DNA from: DATCJA01 sp963814955
GTDB taxonomy: Bacteria > Acidobacteriota > Vicinamibacteria > Vicinamibacterales > UBA2999
Assembly: GCA_963814955.1 (NCBI GenBank)
Contig: CAWFEX010000013.1
Location: 124,001 to 188,000 of the forward strand
Direction: 5' to 3'
Length of the DNA stretch: 64,000 nt
Both the position numbers and the translations under genes were made by a program. Below the pieces are notes generated by a model. The model saw only the letters and a list, made by a program, of their open reading frames with translations. It did no database searches and was not told where the DNA came from. Below are positions 26,827 through 35,694 of the stretch, piece after piece (position 1 is the first letter of the stretch; each line of letters opens with the position of its first letter).

Positions 26827-27699
26827 TTACCTCACATACCAGTGGGCCGACATCGACAGCCCAAAACCACCCGCGTCGAAGCCAGTGAACGGAGTCGGTG
26901 CCCACAGCTGTCGAAGGTCCGCGCTCACGGCGAGCTGCGGAAGGTTCGCCCAGGTGAACTCGCCGCCGCCGAAGAATTGAGAGCCGAGGCCGCTGTCGAC
27001 CATGTCGGCGCCGACCAGGGTGTTTCTCAGTGTCGAACGATAGATGTTGATGCCTCCGCCGATGTACGGCCGGACCCAGATGGCGTTCGTAACCACGTTC
27101 GACGGCGAGTAAATGACGCTGGGCGCGAACTGCAGCGATCGCACCTGCGCAGTGGTAAAGGTGTTCGTGTACGTCGTTTGGCCGAACTCCACTTGTACGC
27201 CGAGAGGGCCATGCGTCCATGCCCGACCCGTGGCGGCAAAACCAAGCGCCCGCGTGCCGATTCGGCCTCCCAGCCCGATGACGTGGGATGGCAGCGATGG
27301 AGCCGGTCGTGAGACCCCGGTCGGGTTTGGTGCCTGAACGACTTGAACTGCAATGGATGAATCCGACGGAGACACCGGTCCGGCCAACGCGGTTCCCGTC
27401 GTTCCCTTCGCGGCCGCCGCCTGCGCATCAGTGCCGCGCGAGATCGTGCCCCACGCCACATGCAGATACCCCACGCCATTGTCGCCGTCCGGCCACGAGA
27501 CGCTGACCCAGCTTCCGAGCTCGCGCACGACGACGAGGCTCTTGCCGCGTGGGGCTTTTCCGATCACCGCGCTGCCCGTGCTGGGCGCCTTGTGGACGTC
27601 GGCGGATGTCGTGGTTACGACGAACAGCGGGTCCTGAGCGTACAGCGGCGATGTGCCCATCAGAAGTATCGTGATGACAGCGGCAGCAAAACGACCCAT
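26827..27699 (-). CDS. SH3-like domain and beta-barrel outer-membrane protein
   Basis: A 290-residue secreted protein with signal peptide MGRFAAAVITILLMGTSPLYAQ. Residues ~25-85 look like a bacterial SH3 domain (VTTTSADVHKAPSTGSAVIGKA, GKSLVVVRELGSWVSVSWPDG), which usually binds cell wall peptides. After a Thr/Ala/Pro-rich linker, residues ~140-290 show alternating strands typical of a small outer-membrane barrel (VIGLGGRIGTRALGFA, VQVEFGQTTYTNTF, RPYIGGGINIYRSTL) and end GFGLSMSAHWYVR. The combination suggests a link between cell wall and outer membrane; that is inference. The next reverse-strand gene upstream is another barrel protein. Confidence 0.7.
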   Translation of the reverse strand: MGRFAAAVITILLMGTSPLYAQDPLFVVTTTSADVHKAPSTGSAVIGKAPRGKSLVVVRELGSWVSVSWPDGDNGVGYLHVAWGTISRGTDAQAAAAKGTTGTALAGPVSPSDSSIAVQVVQAPNPTGVSRPAPSLPSHVIGLGGRIGTRALGFAATGRAWTHGPLGVQVEFGQTTYTNTFTTAQVRSLQFAPSVIYSPSNVVTNAIWVRPYIGGGINIYRSTLRNTLVGADMVDSGLGSQFFGGGEFTWANLPQLAVSADLRQLWAPTPFTGFDAGGFGLSMSAHWYVR

Positions 27700-27865
27700 C
27701 TCTGTCCTCCTCGCGCCACTCGAACATCGACCCTGGAGTGACGGTTCTGTGATCGCCGTGACCGGGCAATGCCCCGAAATCGGGCCAAGACGAATCAGAC
27801 AGGCTTTCGGAGCAAAGGACGTGCTTGGCCGCCGGCGGCGTGCAGGAACGTGAAGACTCGTCTTC

Positions 27866-29029
27866 TCAGAATCGCCAGAACAGGCCCACAGTGATTGCTG
27901 TGTGGCTCATGACGCCACTGCCGGAGAAGGTACGAACGGCCGTCATCGCAGGGCCGGTGAGAGTCGAGGCAGCGACCGCTGTTACGCCGAGCGCGGTAAC
28001 AGGATCGGACGAGTTGTTGCTGAACTGAATCGACGGCTCCGCGCCCAGGACCCCGCGGCCCGCCGGCGACATCCCGAGCCGCACGCTCGGAGTGGCGTCG
28101 AGGACGGTGCTCGCGTCGTTGTTGATGAGCGTCAGGCGCGCACCGACTGGTACACCCCACCGTGGGGAGACGAGATACTTCACGCCGCCTCCCAGGATGC
28201 CGGCAAACATATGGTCGTCCCGCGTATCTCCCACGACGACGATGTCGGTCTCGTCGATCGGAGCGCCCCCGGGCAGCAGAAACTGGTAATTGCCACGAAG
28301 TGTCGAGCGCGGCGAGTTGCCGGCGATCGAGACCACACCCGCACCGAACGCGGCATACGGGATGACGTTCCCGCTCGTTCGTAAATTGATGATCAATGCC
28401 CCGCTTGTAAAGAGCTGACGGCCACCTTCGCGTTCGAGCACGGCGGTCGATGTAACGCCGTTCAGGACTCTGTTGGGGTTGAACCTGATCACGCCATCGA
28501 ATGCCGTCAGAAAGCTCGCACGCGTCGCTTCGATTGCGTCGATATTCAGCTGAGTGACTTGGAGCCGCGCGAGGCTGTAGTCCACGCTCAGTTCGGCGCG
28601 AAGCCGCCGTGTCAGCGCGCGGCTGACGCTGAGACCAACGGTTCCTCCCCGACGGCGCTCGCTCATCGGCCGTCCGAGCACAGGATCGAGGGCGGTGATC
28701 CTCGCAGGAAGCGCCAGAGGCGAGGCAGCCTGCGTGGCCAGGGACGAGGCGGCTTGATTGAACAGAACGGCCCCGTCGCCGAAGTACCAGGACGACTCCC
28801 GCCGTGAGGATGGTGCTGGGCTGGTGGCGCCGGTCGCCGTCGTGAACACCTGGCCGGGGCCTGGCAGGGTTATCGAACCGCCCGTCGGGTTCGTCGGCCA
28901 CATCCCTCCGCCGCGCAGCTCGATCTCCCATTTTCCGGCATCGGGCGTTTGCGCTGCCGCCGGCAGCGCCACGGCGACGAGTGCGGCGAGAAAGAACACG
29001 ACCATCCCGAATTGAGCACGGGTGCGCAT
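27866..29029 (-). CDS. Outer-membrane beta-barrel protein
   Basis: A 387-residue protein with signal peptide MRTRAQFGMVVFFLAALVAV and cleavage near PAAAQT. The body starts WEIELRGGGMWPTNPTGGS and has regular amphipathic strands (LRAELSVDYSLARLQVTQL, VIPYAAFGAGVVSIAGN, KYLVSPRWGVPVGARLTLI), ending SHTAITVGLFWRF with the terminal Phe of barrel proteins. This is an OmpA-type or OMP_b-brl fold without a peptidoglycan-binding domain. It has no recognised substrate. It lies 166 bases upstream of the SH3-barrel gene on the same strand. Confidence 0.7.
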   Translation of the reverse strand: MRTRAQFGMVVFFLAALVAVALPAAAQTPDAGKWEIELRGGGMWPTNPTGGSITLPGPGQVFTTATGATSPAPSSRRESSWYFGDGAVLFNQAASSLATQAASPLALPARITALDPVLGRPMSERRRGGTVGLSVSRALTRRLRAELSVDYSLARLQVTQLNIDAIEATRASFLTAFDGVIRFNPNRVLNGVTSTAVLEREGGRQLFTSGALIINLRTSGNVIPYAAFGAGVVSIAGNSPRSTLRGNYQFLLPGGAPIDETDIVVVGDTRDDHMFAGILGGGVKYLVSPRWGVPVGARLTLINNDASTVLDATPSVRLGMSPAGRGVLGAEPSIQFSNNSSDPVTALGVTAVAASTLTGPAMTAVRTFSGSGVMSHTAITVGLFWRF

Positions 29030-29203
29030 GATCTCAAGTTCCTTTGTCTGCGAGGGACGCGTGTCCCCAGGTTCCAGGAGGTCACGACCGGTGGGTCGCC
29101 GCGATTCTAACGAAAGCCGTCAATTGGCCCAAGGGCTTTCAGTATTCACGCGCGACGAGTTGCGTTGTTCCAGGCTGGTGTGAGACGGCTCGGCATGTGC
29201 GGC

Positions 29204-30791
29204 CTACTGTGGCAAATGAACCTTCCACCACTCACCGGCGCGTTCATCAGTCCACGGCTGCTCGAGCGCGATCGCGTCGAGCCGATGAAGAAGATCGCGG
29301 GCCGACTTCGGGCGATCGTCCGGATTCTTGGCGAGGCAAGACATCACGAGCGCGTCAAGATCCGGCGGAATCGGAACCTCGGTTCTGGATGACGGTGGCT
29401 CTGGCGGTGTATGCGCATGCGCCAGCAGCAGCTTCATCGGCGTCGTGGCCGTAAACACGAGTTGACCAGTCAGCAGCCAGTACGCGACGCAACCGGTTGA
29501 GTAGATGTCGGCCCGTATGTCCACATCCGCGCTTGCCAGTGCCTGCTCCGGCGCGATGAACGCGGGCGTGCCGTGAATCACGTTCGGTATCGTGATCGCC
29601 GTCTCCGCTTCCGACGGCATCTCGTGCACCACCTTGGCGATGCCAAAGTCGAGAATCTTCACGAAATCGTAGTCCTCGCCGTACCGGCACAGGAAGATGT
29701 TTGCAGGCTTGATGTCGCGATGCACCAGCCCGCACGACTCGGCCTCGGAAAGCGAATGGCACATCTGTCGAAGGATGTAGACGACGCGCTCGGGGGGTAT
29801 AGGGCCGAAGCGCTTGATGAGCGTGTCGGTGTCCACTCCGTCGAGCAGCTCCATGACGTAATAGAAGGAGCCTGCTTCAGCCACGCCGAAGTCGAACAGC
29901 GTCACCGTGTGAGGCGAGCGGAGCTGGGCGATGACCTGCGCTTCCCGCTCGAATCTTCGTCGCATCTCATCCGAGCTGCCCGCGGTGTTCCCTGGCAGTG
30001 ACGAGCGGATCAGTTTGATAGCGGCAGGCCGTGCGAGCAGGCGGTGGCTTGCCCGCCAGACCTCGCCCATGCCTCCTTCACCTAAACGGGTCTCGAGCCG
30101 GTAGCTGCCAAGCTCGCGCGCCCGCGTAACCTCGGTGCCCAGAGCGTAGACGACCCGGGCACCGACATACGCCATGATCACCACCAGCAGGTAAGGGAAG
30201 CCAAATGCGAAGAAGACCATGAAGCCGGTTGGCAGCAAGGCCGGCGGGAACACAGCGATGGAGAGCAGTACCATTGCCGGAACCGATGTGACCGACGCGA
30301 GCGCGGCAATGACGGCGTAGCGAGGCACGGTCGGCACGACGACGTTGAACAGGAGCATCCACACGGCGACCCAGGACAGGCCGATCCAGGTCGGACCAAC
30401 AATCACTGCCATTGGGTGCAGGAACTCGGCCGCCGCAATGCCATAACTACTCACCACTTCGAACACGAGCGCGAGAATCGATACCGTGGCGGGCCGCACC
30501 TTGGCGATGCGAAAGGTCATTGCCACCGAAACCGCCACCGCGATCGAAATAACTCCCGGTGCCCAGTACACCGGGCTGCTGAACAGGATCCTGCGGTCCT
30601 CTGGAAAGAGGAGCGGTGCAAAGAATGCGGCCATGAAGAATGTGAACGCGTAGAGCCACGCGAGAGTCTGCAGGCGACTGCCTGCGCGATCTATCAGGTC
30701 CGGGTGGTAATCCCGTCGTCGCGCGATCGACGAACGAGGTGCTTCGGGGTTTCGGTACGAACAGCGTTTGCTCGTGGACGGACGGAGGCAT
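29204..30791 (-). CDS. Membrane Ser/Thr protein kinase with N-terminal membrane sensor (probable frameshift)
   Basis: About 528 residues. The kinase is at the C-terminus (~240-510): LGEGGMGEVWRA P-loop, AIKLI Lys, VHRDIKPANIFL catalytic loop, LDFGIAK, and HGTPAFIAPEQALASADVDIRADIYS. The N-terminus has six to seven hydrophobic helices (TLAWLYAFTFFMAAFFAPLLF to FPYLLVVIMAYVGARVV), so this is a membrane sensor before the kinase, the reverse of most bacterial kinases with C-terminal sensors. The unbroken frame opens at a TTG at 30871 that overlaps the upstream gene. I prefer the ATG at 30791 (MPPSVHEQTLFVPKPRS), which joins VDRATT to DYHPDLIDRAGSRL if one base is removed from the C run at 30712-30714. 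Confidence 0.75.
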
Positions 30792-30836
30792 GGCCGGCTG
30801 CTCGACAAGAGTAGCAAGACCGTGCCTGGATCCGCC

Positions 30837-31373
30837 CTACGTCTTGCCCGCCTGGATCGAGACAAGCGCAAACTCGCTGGTCTGGCCGCGCGGCTTGACG
30901 GTGACGATGCGGTGACGTTCCTCGGTGCCCACCACGAGCTGGACGTGCTCCCCGCCGGACTGCGAGCGGCACTCGGGGCGGCCGTTCTTGAAGTGCACGT
31001 CGCCGCGGCATTCGGTGACGGCCCCGAATGGCTTCATGTGCTCGCGGTAGAAGTCGAGGACCCGTTCCGGCGATTCGTCGCTCACGTACTCGGCCGCAAC
31101 CACGTGGAGGCCGAACCAGGGCGTGCCGATGCTGACGTTCGCACGGTCGTAGTCGCCATCACTGTCCTCTCGGGACAGTTGCGCGCCGGGGTAAACGGGC
31201 AGTCCCGTATTGCCCGAGGTGTCGCCGGTGCGCACCGCCATCCCTCCCAGCGGAGTGCTGATATCGACCCTGGTGGTTTTGCCGTCGTGCTCCTGACGTA
31301 CGACATCACAGGCGGTTGCCAGCACGACGGCAGGCAGGACGGCGACCGTGGCGAACAGGCGACGAATGAACAT
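30837..31373 (-). CDS. Lipoprotein of unknown function
   Basis: A 178-residue protein beginning MFIRRLFATVAVLPAVVLATAC, a lipobox signal peptide, with GGAGGGA upstream of the ATG at 31373. The mature part includes GLPVYPGAQL, VAAEYVSDESPERVLDFYREHMKPFG and GRPECRSQSGGEHVQLVVGTEE; the ESPERVLDFYREHMKPFG segment resembles domains found in many uncharacterised secreted proteins that end in a Tyr-Arg pair. Two Cys outside the lipobox may form a disulfide. Located 45 bases upstream of the membrane kinase gene on the same strand, so the two may be co-transcribed. Confidence 0.75.
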   Translation of the reverse strand: MFIRRLFATVAVLPAVVLATACDVVRQEHDGKTTRVDISTPLGGMAVRTGDTSGNTGLPVYPGAQLSREDSDGDYDRANVSIGTPWFGLHVVAAEYVSDESPERVLDFYREHMKPFGAVTECRGDVHFKNGRPECRSQSGGEHVQLVVGTEERHRIVTVKPRGQTSEFALVSIQAGKT

Positions 31374-31467
31374 CGCATCCCTCCTTGGCTGCTGATAGAT
31401 ACGGAATCCACCACGAACAGGTTTCGCTGCCTGCAGCGTCGTCGGACTGATGAGCCGGCGCACCCCT

Positions 31468-32541
31468 TCAGGACACAAACCCGCGCTCACGCGCGAAAAC
31501 GATGGCCTGCGCGCGCGACCAGACGCCGAGCTTGTCGAACAGTTGCGACAGACGGTTCCGCACCGTCTTCTCGCTGATACCAAGCCGTTCGGCGATTTCG
31601 GCGTTGCTCAATCCATCGGCGAGCAGCGCCAATGTCTCGCGCTCGCGCCTGGAAAGCGTTTCGAACACCGGATCGGATGCTGCCGCCGGCGCAGTCTGCC
31701 CGGTAAAGTCGAGGACCGCATCCTGGAAACGCGTCCACGCCGGTTCGTGCTCGAGCAGCACGTGGTTGGGCGAGTCGAGCTCGACGAACTGTGCCCCGGG
31801 AATTTCTGATGCCAGCAGACGACCCTCGGAAAAGGGCGCGATTGCGTCATTGCGCGCGTGAAGCACCAGCGCCGGCGTCCGCACTTCGCGCAAGAGCGGC
31901 GTGATGTCCGTACTGGCCCTGGCGCGAAGCAGCGTTCCCGCCAGGGCCGGCGAGGTCGTCTTGCGGCACAGTTCGTTGAACCAGCGCAGCTGCTCGTCGG
32001 TACCTTCAGGAATGAACCGCGACGTGAATACCTGTCGAAAGGCGGGGTTGTCGCTTCCCCACGAACTGGCCAGCACCGTAATCGCCTCGTAGGTACGCTC
32101 GGCCTCGCGGTCGCCGCGTCGGAGCGCCCCCCGCGCGAAGCCGCCGTACAGCACTATCCGGGCGACGCGCTCCGGATGCCGGACAGCGTACGCAATGCTG
32201 ACGGCGGCACCGTGCGAAATGCCGAGCAAGACGAACGGTTCCGTCAGATGAGCGGCCTCGACGACGGTCTCGAGATCCAGCACGCGTCGCTCGAGTGACA
32301 TGTCCCGGACGTCCCATTCGGTCATGCCGCAGCCGCGCTCGTCGTACCGCACGAAGCGAAAGTGGTGCGTCAGGAATGCCATCCAGTGCCGCCACACCGG
32401 ACTGTCGAGGTCGTATTCAAGGTGCGTCAGCCATGTCGCCGCCTTCACGAGCGGCATTCCGGCGCCAGATTCGGCGCAGGCGAGGCGAACGCCATCCGAT
32501 GCAGCGACATAGCGGACCGTCTGGCGGATTCGGTCGCCCAT
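31468..32541 (-). CDS. Alpha/beta hydrolase fused to a LuxR-type DNA-binding domain
   Basis: A 357-residue protein. Residues ~15-280 are an alpha/beta hydrolase: FVRYDERGCGMTEWD, nucleophile Ser109 in LLGISHGAAVSIAYAVRHPERV, acid in LVLHARNDAIAPF, and His in VELDSPNHVLLEHEP. Residues ~290-355 are a GerE/LuxR helix-turn-helix: LSRRERETLALLADGLSNAEIAERLGISEKTVRNRLSQLFDKLGV. The catalytic triad looks complete. It is probably a transcription factor whose hydrolase-like domain senses, or removes, a small ester or similar ligand. No target operon is evident; a partial palindrome lies just upstream at about 32558. Confidence 0.88.
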   Translation of the reverse strand: MGDRIRQTVRYVAASDGVRLACAESGAGMPLVKAATWLTHLEYDLDSPVWRHWMAFLTHHFRFVRYDERGCGMTEWDVRDMSLERRVLDLETVVEAAHLTEPFVLLGISHGAAVSIAYAVRHPERVARIVLYGGFARGALRRGDREAERTYEAITVLASSWGSDNPAFRQVFTSRFIPEGTDEQLRWFNELCRKTTSPALAGTLLRARASTDITPLLREVRTPALVLHARNDAIAPFSEGRLLASEIPGAQFVELDSPNHVLLEHEPAWTRFQDAVLDFTGQTAPAAASDPVFETLSRRERETLALLADGLSNAEIAERLGISEKTVRNRLSQLFDKLGVWSRAQAIVFARERGFVS

Positions 32542-32562
32542 TGGCTTCGTGCTTCACTGGAA

Positions 32563-32643
32563 CCGGTTTCACAACTCACGTACGGCGCGGCTTTATGCCG
32601 CGCCAAGCGGGCCCCAAGGCCCGCCCTACGGTTGTGAAACCGG
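32563..32643. repeat. Nested palindromic intergenic repeat
   Basis: Outer arms CCGGTTTCACAAC at 32563-32575 and GTTGTGAAACCGG at 32631-32643 enclose two inner hairpins: GGCGCGGC/GCCGCGCC at 32584-32591/32597-32604 with a TTTAT loop, and GCGGGCC/GGCCCGC at 32607-32613/32618-32624. The inner TTTAT hairpin matches the repeat at 21737. It lies between divergent genes, the hydrolase-LuxR gene and the MddA-like gene. Confidence 0.8.
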
Positions 32644-32772
32644 CTCTACGGCCGGATCGGTTCGGGACATTCGTCCCTACGAGGAGGCGCGATTGTAGCA
32701 AATCGGGACATTGCTCATCTGGTGCGACACTCCGCTTCGGCGCATCGTGGGACCAGAAGTCAGGAGGTCCCG

Positions 32773-33552
32773 ATGGTCAGACGCATCACGTATTTCGTCT
32801 ATGGCTGCATCGCCTACGCGCTGTTCCTCGCGACGTTTCTCTACGCCGTTGCCTTCGTCGGCGGATTCGGCGTTCCAACGCAACTCGATGGTCCCGCGAC
32901 AACGCCGTTCTGGACCGCACTCGGTGTTGACGCGTGTCTGCTCGCCGTATTTGCGCTCCAGCACAGTGTCATGGCGCGACGCTGGTTCAAGCGCTGGTGG
33001 ACGCAAGTCGTGCCATGGGCGATTGAACGTTCCACTTACGTGCTCTTCGCCAGCCTTGCGCTCGACTTGCTGTTCTGGCAATGGCGCCCGCTTGGCGGGA
33101 CGGTCTGGAGCATCGACCAACCGTTGGCGCGTGCCCTCATCTGGACGGTGTTCGCGTACGGCTGGCTGCAGGTCCTCCTGATGACGTTCTTCATCAACCA
33201 TTTCGACCTGTTCGGGCTTCGACAGGTGTGGTTCCACCTCGTCGGCCGGCACTACACGCGTGTCGACTTTGCGACGCCGGCACCCTACCAGTTCGTGCGC
33301 CACCCCCTGTATCTTGGATTCCTGCTGGCATTCTGGGCGGCGCCGACGATGACCGTGGCGCATCTCGTATTCGCAGCCGCAACGACCGCGTATATCCTCG
33401 TGGCCATCCAATTCGAGGAGCGCGACCTCGTACACGAGCACGGCGCGTCGTATTCGGCGTACCGCTACCGCGTCCCGATGTTGATCCCCAGGCTGGCCGG
33501 AGGAGCGAAGGCGAGGGTGGCGGAGCAGGCCACTGCGCGACGAGGAGTGTGA
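32773..33552 (+). CDS. mddA: Methanethiol S-methyltransferase (MddA-like)
   Basis: A 259-residue integral membrane methyltransferase of the isoprenylcysteine methyltransferase superfamily. The ATG at 32773 (MVRRITYFVYGCIAYALFL) follows AGGAGGT. Several transmembrane helices precede TFFINHFDLFGLRQVWFHLVG, PYQFVRHPLYLGFLLAFWAAPTMT, and the ICMT-type VAIQFEERDLVHEHGASYSAYR, which match MddA, the enzyme making dimethyl sulfide from methanethiol and SAM. Chemistry is inferred from family similarity. The next gene's GTG follows by a few bases, suggesting translational coupling. Confidence 0.82.
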   Translation: MVRRITYFVYGCIAYALFLATFLYAVAFVGGFGVPTQLDGPATTPFWTALGVDACLLAVFALQHSVMARRWFKRWWTQVVPWAIERSTYVLFASLALDLLFWQWRPLGGTVWSIDQPLARALIWTVFAYGWLQVLLMTFFINHFDLFGLRQVWFHLVGRHYTRVDFATPAPYQFVRHPLYLGFLLAFWAAPTMTVAHLVFAAATTAYILVAIQFEERDLVHEHGASYSAYRYRVPMLIPRLAGGAKARVAEQATARRGV

Positions 33553-33557
33553 ACGAA

Positions 33558-34298
33558 GTGCGTATCCTCTACGTTTTCCCGCATCCCGACGACGAATCCT
33601 TCGGGCCGGCACGGGCCATCGCCGCTCAAAGGCGCCAGGGGCACGACGTCTACCTGCTGACGTTGACTCGTGGCGAAGCGACCAGGGTCAGGCACAAGTT
33701 CGGGTGGACTCTCGAACAGATGGGCGAGGCTCGTTATCGCGAGCTGCTCGAGGTGGGTAAGACGCTCGATCTCACCGGCATCCGGATTTTGAACCTGCGC
33801 GACGGTGCACTAAAGGAAGTCGATCCATGGATAGTCGAACACGTGATTCACGATGAAATACTCCGCGTCGAGCCACACGTGATCGTCACCTTTCCAATCC
33901 ATGGCATCAGCGGCTTCCACGACCACATCGTCACGCACTTTGCGGTGACGCGGAGCTATCTCGAGCTGCACGGTCCCGAGCGTCCGTGGCTACAGCGTCT
34001 CGCTTTCTTTACCGTCGTGGCCGCGCCGATCGAGTTCCCATGGCATGTGAACGTCACCGCGCCAGGGGAGATCGATTGCGCGTTCCGCGTGACAGACTCG
34101 GACATGGAACAATTTCACAAGGCGCTCGACTGCTATGTCACTTATGCCGATGTGATCGCCCGGACGAAGATTCATGAAGTATTCGACAACGAGGTCCACT
34201 TCGAGCTATTTCGTGAAGATCACAAGCCGCCCTTGAAGGATCTTTGTGAAGGGTTGAACACTGGTTCGAGGACAGAGGCGCATGCAGGACTTTCTTGA
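33558..34298 (+). CDS. PIG-L family deacetylase
   Basis: A 246-residue protein. I chose the GTG at 33558 (MRILYVFPHPDDES), 10 bases after GGAG; the GTG at 33549 overlaps the previous stop. The N-terminal HPDDES motif, EPHVIVTFPIHGISGFHDHIVTHFAVTRSY and an ending KIHEVFDNEVHFELFREDHKP define the PIG-L/LmbE deacetylase family, which removes acetyl groups from GlcNAc-type conjugates with Zn. It lacks the clear extra domains of mycothiol-type enzymes. The gene overlaps the following nucleoside deaminase by 17 bases, implying one transcript. Confidence 0.85.
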   Translation: MRILYVFPHPDDESFGPARAIAAQRRQGHDVYLLTLTRGEATRVRHKFGWTLEQMGEARYRELLEVGKTLDLTGIRILNLRDGALKEVDPWIVEHVIHDEILRVEPHVIVTFPIHGISGFHDHIVTHFAVTRSYLELHGPERPWLQRLAFFTVVAAPIEFPWHVNVTAPGEIDCAFRVTDSDMEQFHKALDCYVTYADVIARTKIHEVFDNEVHFELFREDHKPPLKDLCEGLNTGSRTEAHAGLS

Positions 34299-34725
34299 TG
34301 CCGCTATTACAGAGGCGAGGCTGGGTCTCGCGGAAGGAGGCATTCCTATCGGCGCCGTGCTCGTCCACGGTGACCGCATCATCGGACGTGGACATAACCG
34401 TCGCGTCCAGCAGGGCAGCGCCGTGCTTCATGGCGAGATGGACGCGCTCGAACGGGCGGGACGTCAGCCGGCGTCGGTATACCGCAACAGCGTGATGTAT
34501 ACCACCCTGTCACCGTGCGCGATGTGCAGCGGCGCCATCCTGCTCTATGGGATTCCCCACGTCATCGTGGGCGAGAATACGACGTTCCTCGGCGAAGAAG
34601 AGCTGCTGCGTTCGCGTGGCGTGACAGTGGACGTCGTGCAGGACGACCGATGCATTGTGATGATGCAGCAGTTCATCAGGGAGCATCCGTCTCTCTGGAA
34701 CGAGGACATCGGCGAACCCGTTTAG
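34282..34725 (+). CDS. Cytidine/deoxycytidylate-deaminase-like nucleoside deaminase
   Basis: A 147-residue zinc hydrolase. The catalytic His50 and Glu52 lie in VLHGEMDALERAG, and the zinc-binding Cys79 and Cys82 in TLSPCAMCSGAILLYG. This is the cytosine deaminase-like branch (guanine/cytosine or similar base deaminase), with the GIPIGAVLVHGDRIIGRGHNRR opening. It overlaps the end of the PIG-L gene by 17 bases. It is likely to act on a free base or nucleoside in the cytosol. Confidence 0.9.
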   Translation: MQDFLDAAITEARLGLAEGGIPIGAVLVHGDRIIGRGHNRRVQQGSAVLHGEMDALERAGRQPASVYRNSVMYTTLSPCAMCSGAILLYGIPHVIVGENTTFLGEEELLRSRGVTVDVVQDDRCIVMMQQFIREHPSLWNEDIGEPV

Positions 34726-34846
34726 TGTGTCTCGGTCAGCATTGGGTGTCTCCTTCCGCGTTCGGTACCCAATGCGACGTTTCGGCAGAAAAGAGCTAGT
34801 CGAAGGGCGGCAGATTGGTCTAGTGTCCTCAGACGTGTTGACGGGC

Positions 34847-35638
34847 ATGCGTTTTTCCACGGTCCGGCTCACAACCGGCCCGCGGATTCACTACGCGGAA
34901 TACGGCAACGCCGATGGTGAGCCAATACTCTTTCTGCATGGGTGGCCAGACTCCTGGTTCTCGTGGAGCAGGGTCGTGCCACTGTTGCCGCAGGGGCTTC
35001 GTGCGTTCATGCCGGACCAGCGCGGATTCGGCGACTCCGAGCGACCGCACGCCGGTTACGGTATCGGCCAGTTCGCGGCAGACGCTGTGGCGTTTCTCGA
35101 CGCGGTTTCCGTGGAGCGGGCCACGATTGTCGGGCACTCATTCGGCAGCTTCGTCACCCGGCAAGTCGCTTTGACCCGCCCGGATCGCCTCCGTCGGATG
35201 GTGCTCATCGGCACAGCTGTGTCCGCCGCAAGCCAGGTAGTGCGCGAGGTTCAGGGCCTCGTAAGGGACCTCGAGGACCCGGTATCGGTGGAGTTTGCGC
35301 GCGATTTTCAGGCGAGCACGGTGTATAGGCCGGTACCCGATTCGTTCTTCGAACGGATCGTTGCTGAGAGCTTGAAACTGCCCGCCCGGCTCTGGCGCGA
35401 CGTGATTGATCAGTTGCTGGCCTACGACGATGCAACGCAGCTGGCGCGGATCGTCACTCCAACGCTCCTGCTGTGGGGGGAGCACGACGCGCTCTTTGCC
35501 AGAGAAGATCAGGAAAGTCTGGTGACCGCGATCCCGGGCGCCAGACTCCGGATATACCAGGAGACCGGCCACTGCCCGAACTGGGAACGCCCGGAGGACG
35601 TGGCAGCTGACGTTCACACTTTCTTGCGAGAGACCTGA
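34847..35638 (+). CDS. Alpha/beta hydrolase
   Basis: A 263-residue enzyme, ATG at 34847 (MRFSTVRLTTGPRIHYAEYG); longer starts add residues without family support. It has the oxyanion region ILFLHGWPDSWFSW, the nucleophile Ser in VGHSFGSFVTRQVAL, an acid in LLWGEHDALFAREDQ and His in QETGHCPNWERPEDV. The HGWPDSW opening resembles epoxide hydrolases and haloalkane dehalogenases, but the nucleophile is Ser, so an esterase or C-C hydrolase is more likely. Substrate unknown. Confidence 0.85.
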   Translation: MRFSTVRLTTGPRIHYAEYGNADGEPILFLHGWPDSWFSWSRVVPLLPQGLRAFMPDQRGFGDSERPHAGYGIGQFAADAVAFLDAVSVERATIVGHSFGSFVTRQVALTRPDRLRRMVLIGTAVSAASQVVREVQGLVRDLEDPVSVEFARDFQASTVYRPVPDSFFERIVAESLKLPARLWRDVIDQLLAYDDATQLARIVTPTLLLWGEHDALFAREDQESLVTAIPGARLRIYQETGHCPNWERPEDVAADVHTFLRET

Positions 35639-35667
35639 GGCTCACGAATCCTTATTGGCTGGTAGCC

Positions 35668-35691
35668 AAGTCATAAGTCACAAGTCACAAG
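35668..35691. repeat. Short 7-mer tandem repeat
   Basis: Three copies of AAGTCAY in tandem, followed by AAG, between the convergent hydrolase and methyltransferase genes. No function is claimed. Confidence 0.5.
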
Positions 35692-35694
35692 GAC

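Noticed and set aside
29204..30871. Kinase start at TTG 30871
   Set aside because: It would overlap the lipoprotein gene by 35 bases and give an Arg/Ser-rich tail with no family match. The ATG at 30791 with a one-base correction is more natural.
32558..32571. TGGAACCGGTTTCA as an eighth LacI-type operator
   Set aside because: It is similar to the consensus, but it lies within the arm of the nested repeat at 32563-32643 and its third base is G, unlike the seven cluster sites. It probably reflects the repeat, not regulation.
33081..33557. Long N-terminal extension of the PIG-L gene
   Set aside because: The extension is the shadow of the MddA-like gene in another frame; the family begins at HPDDES near 33558.
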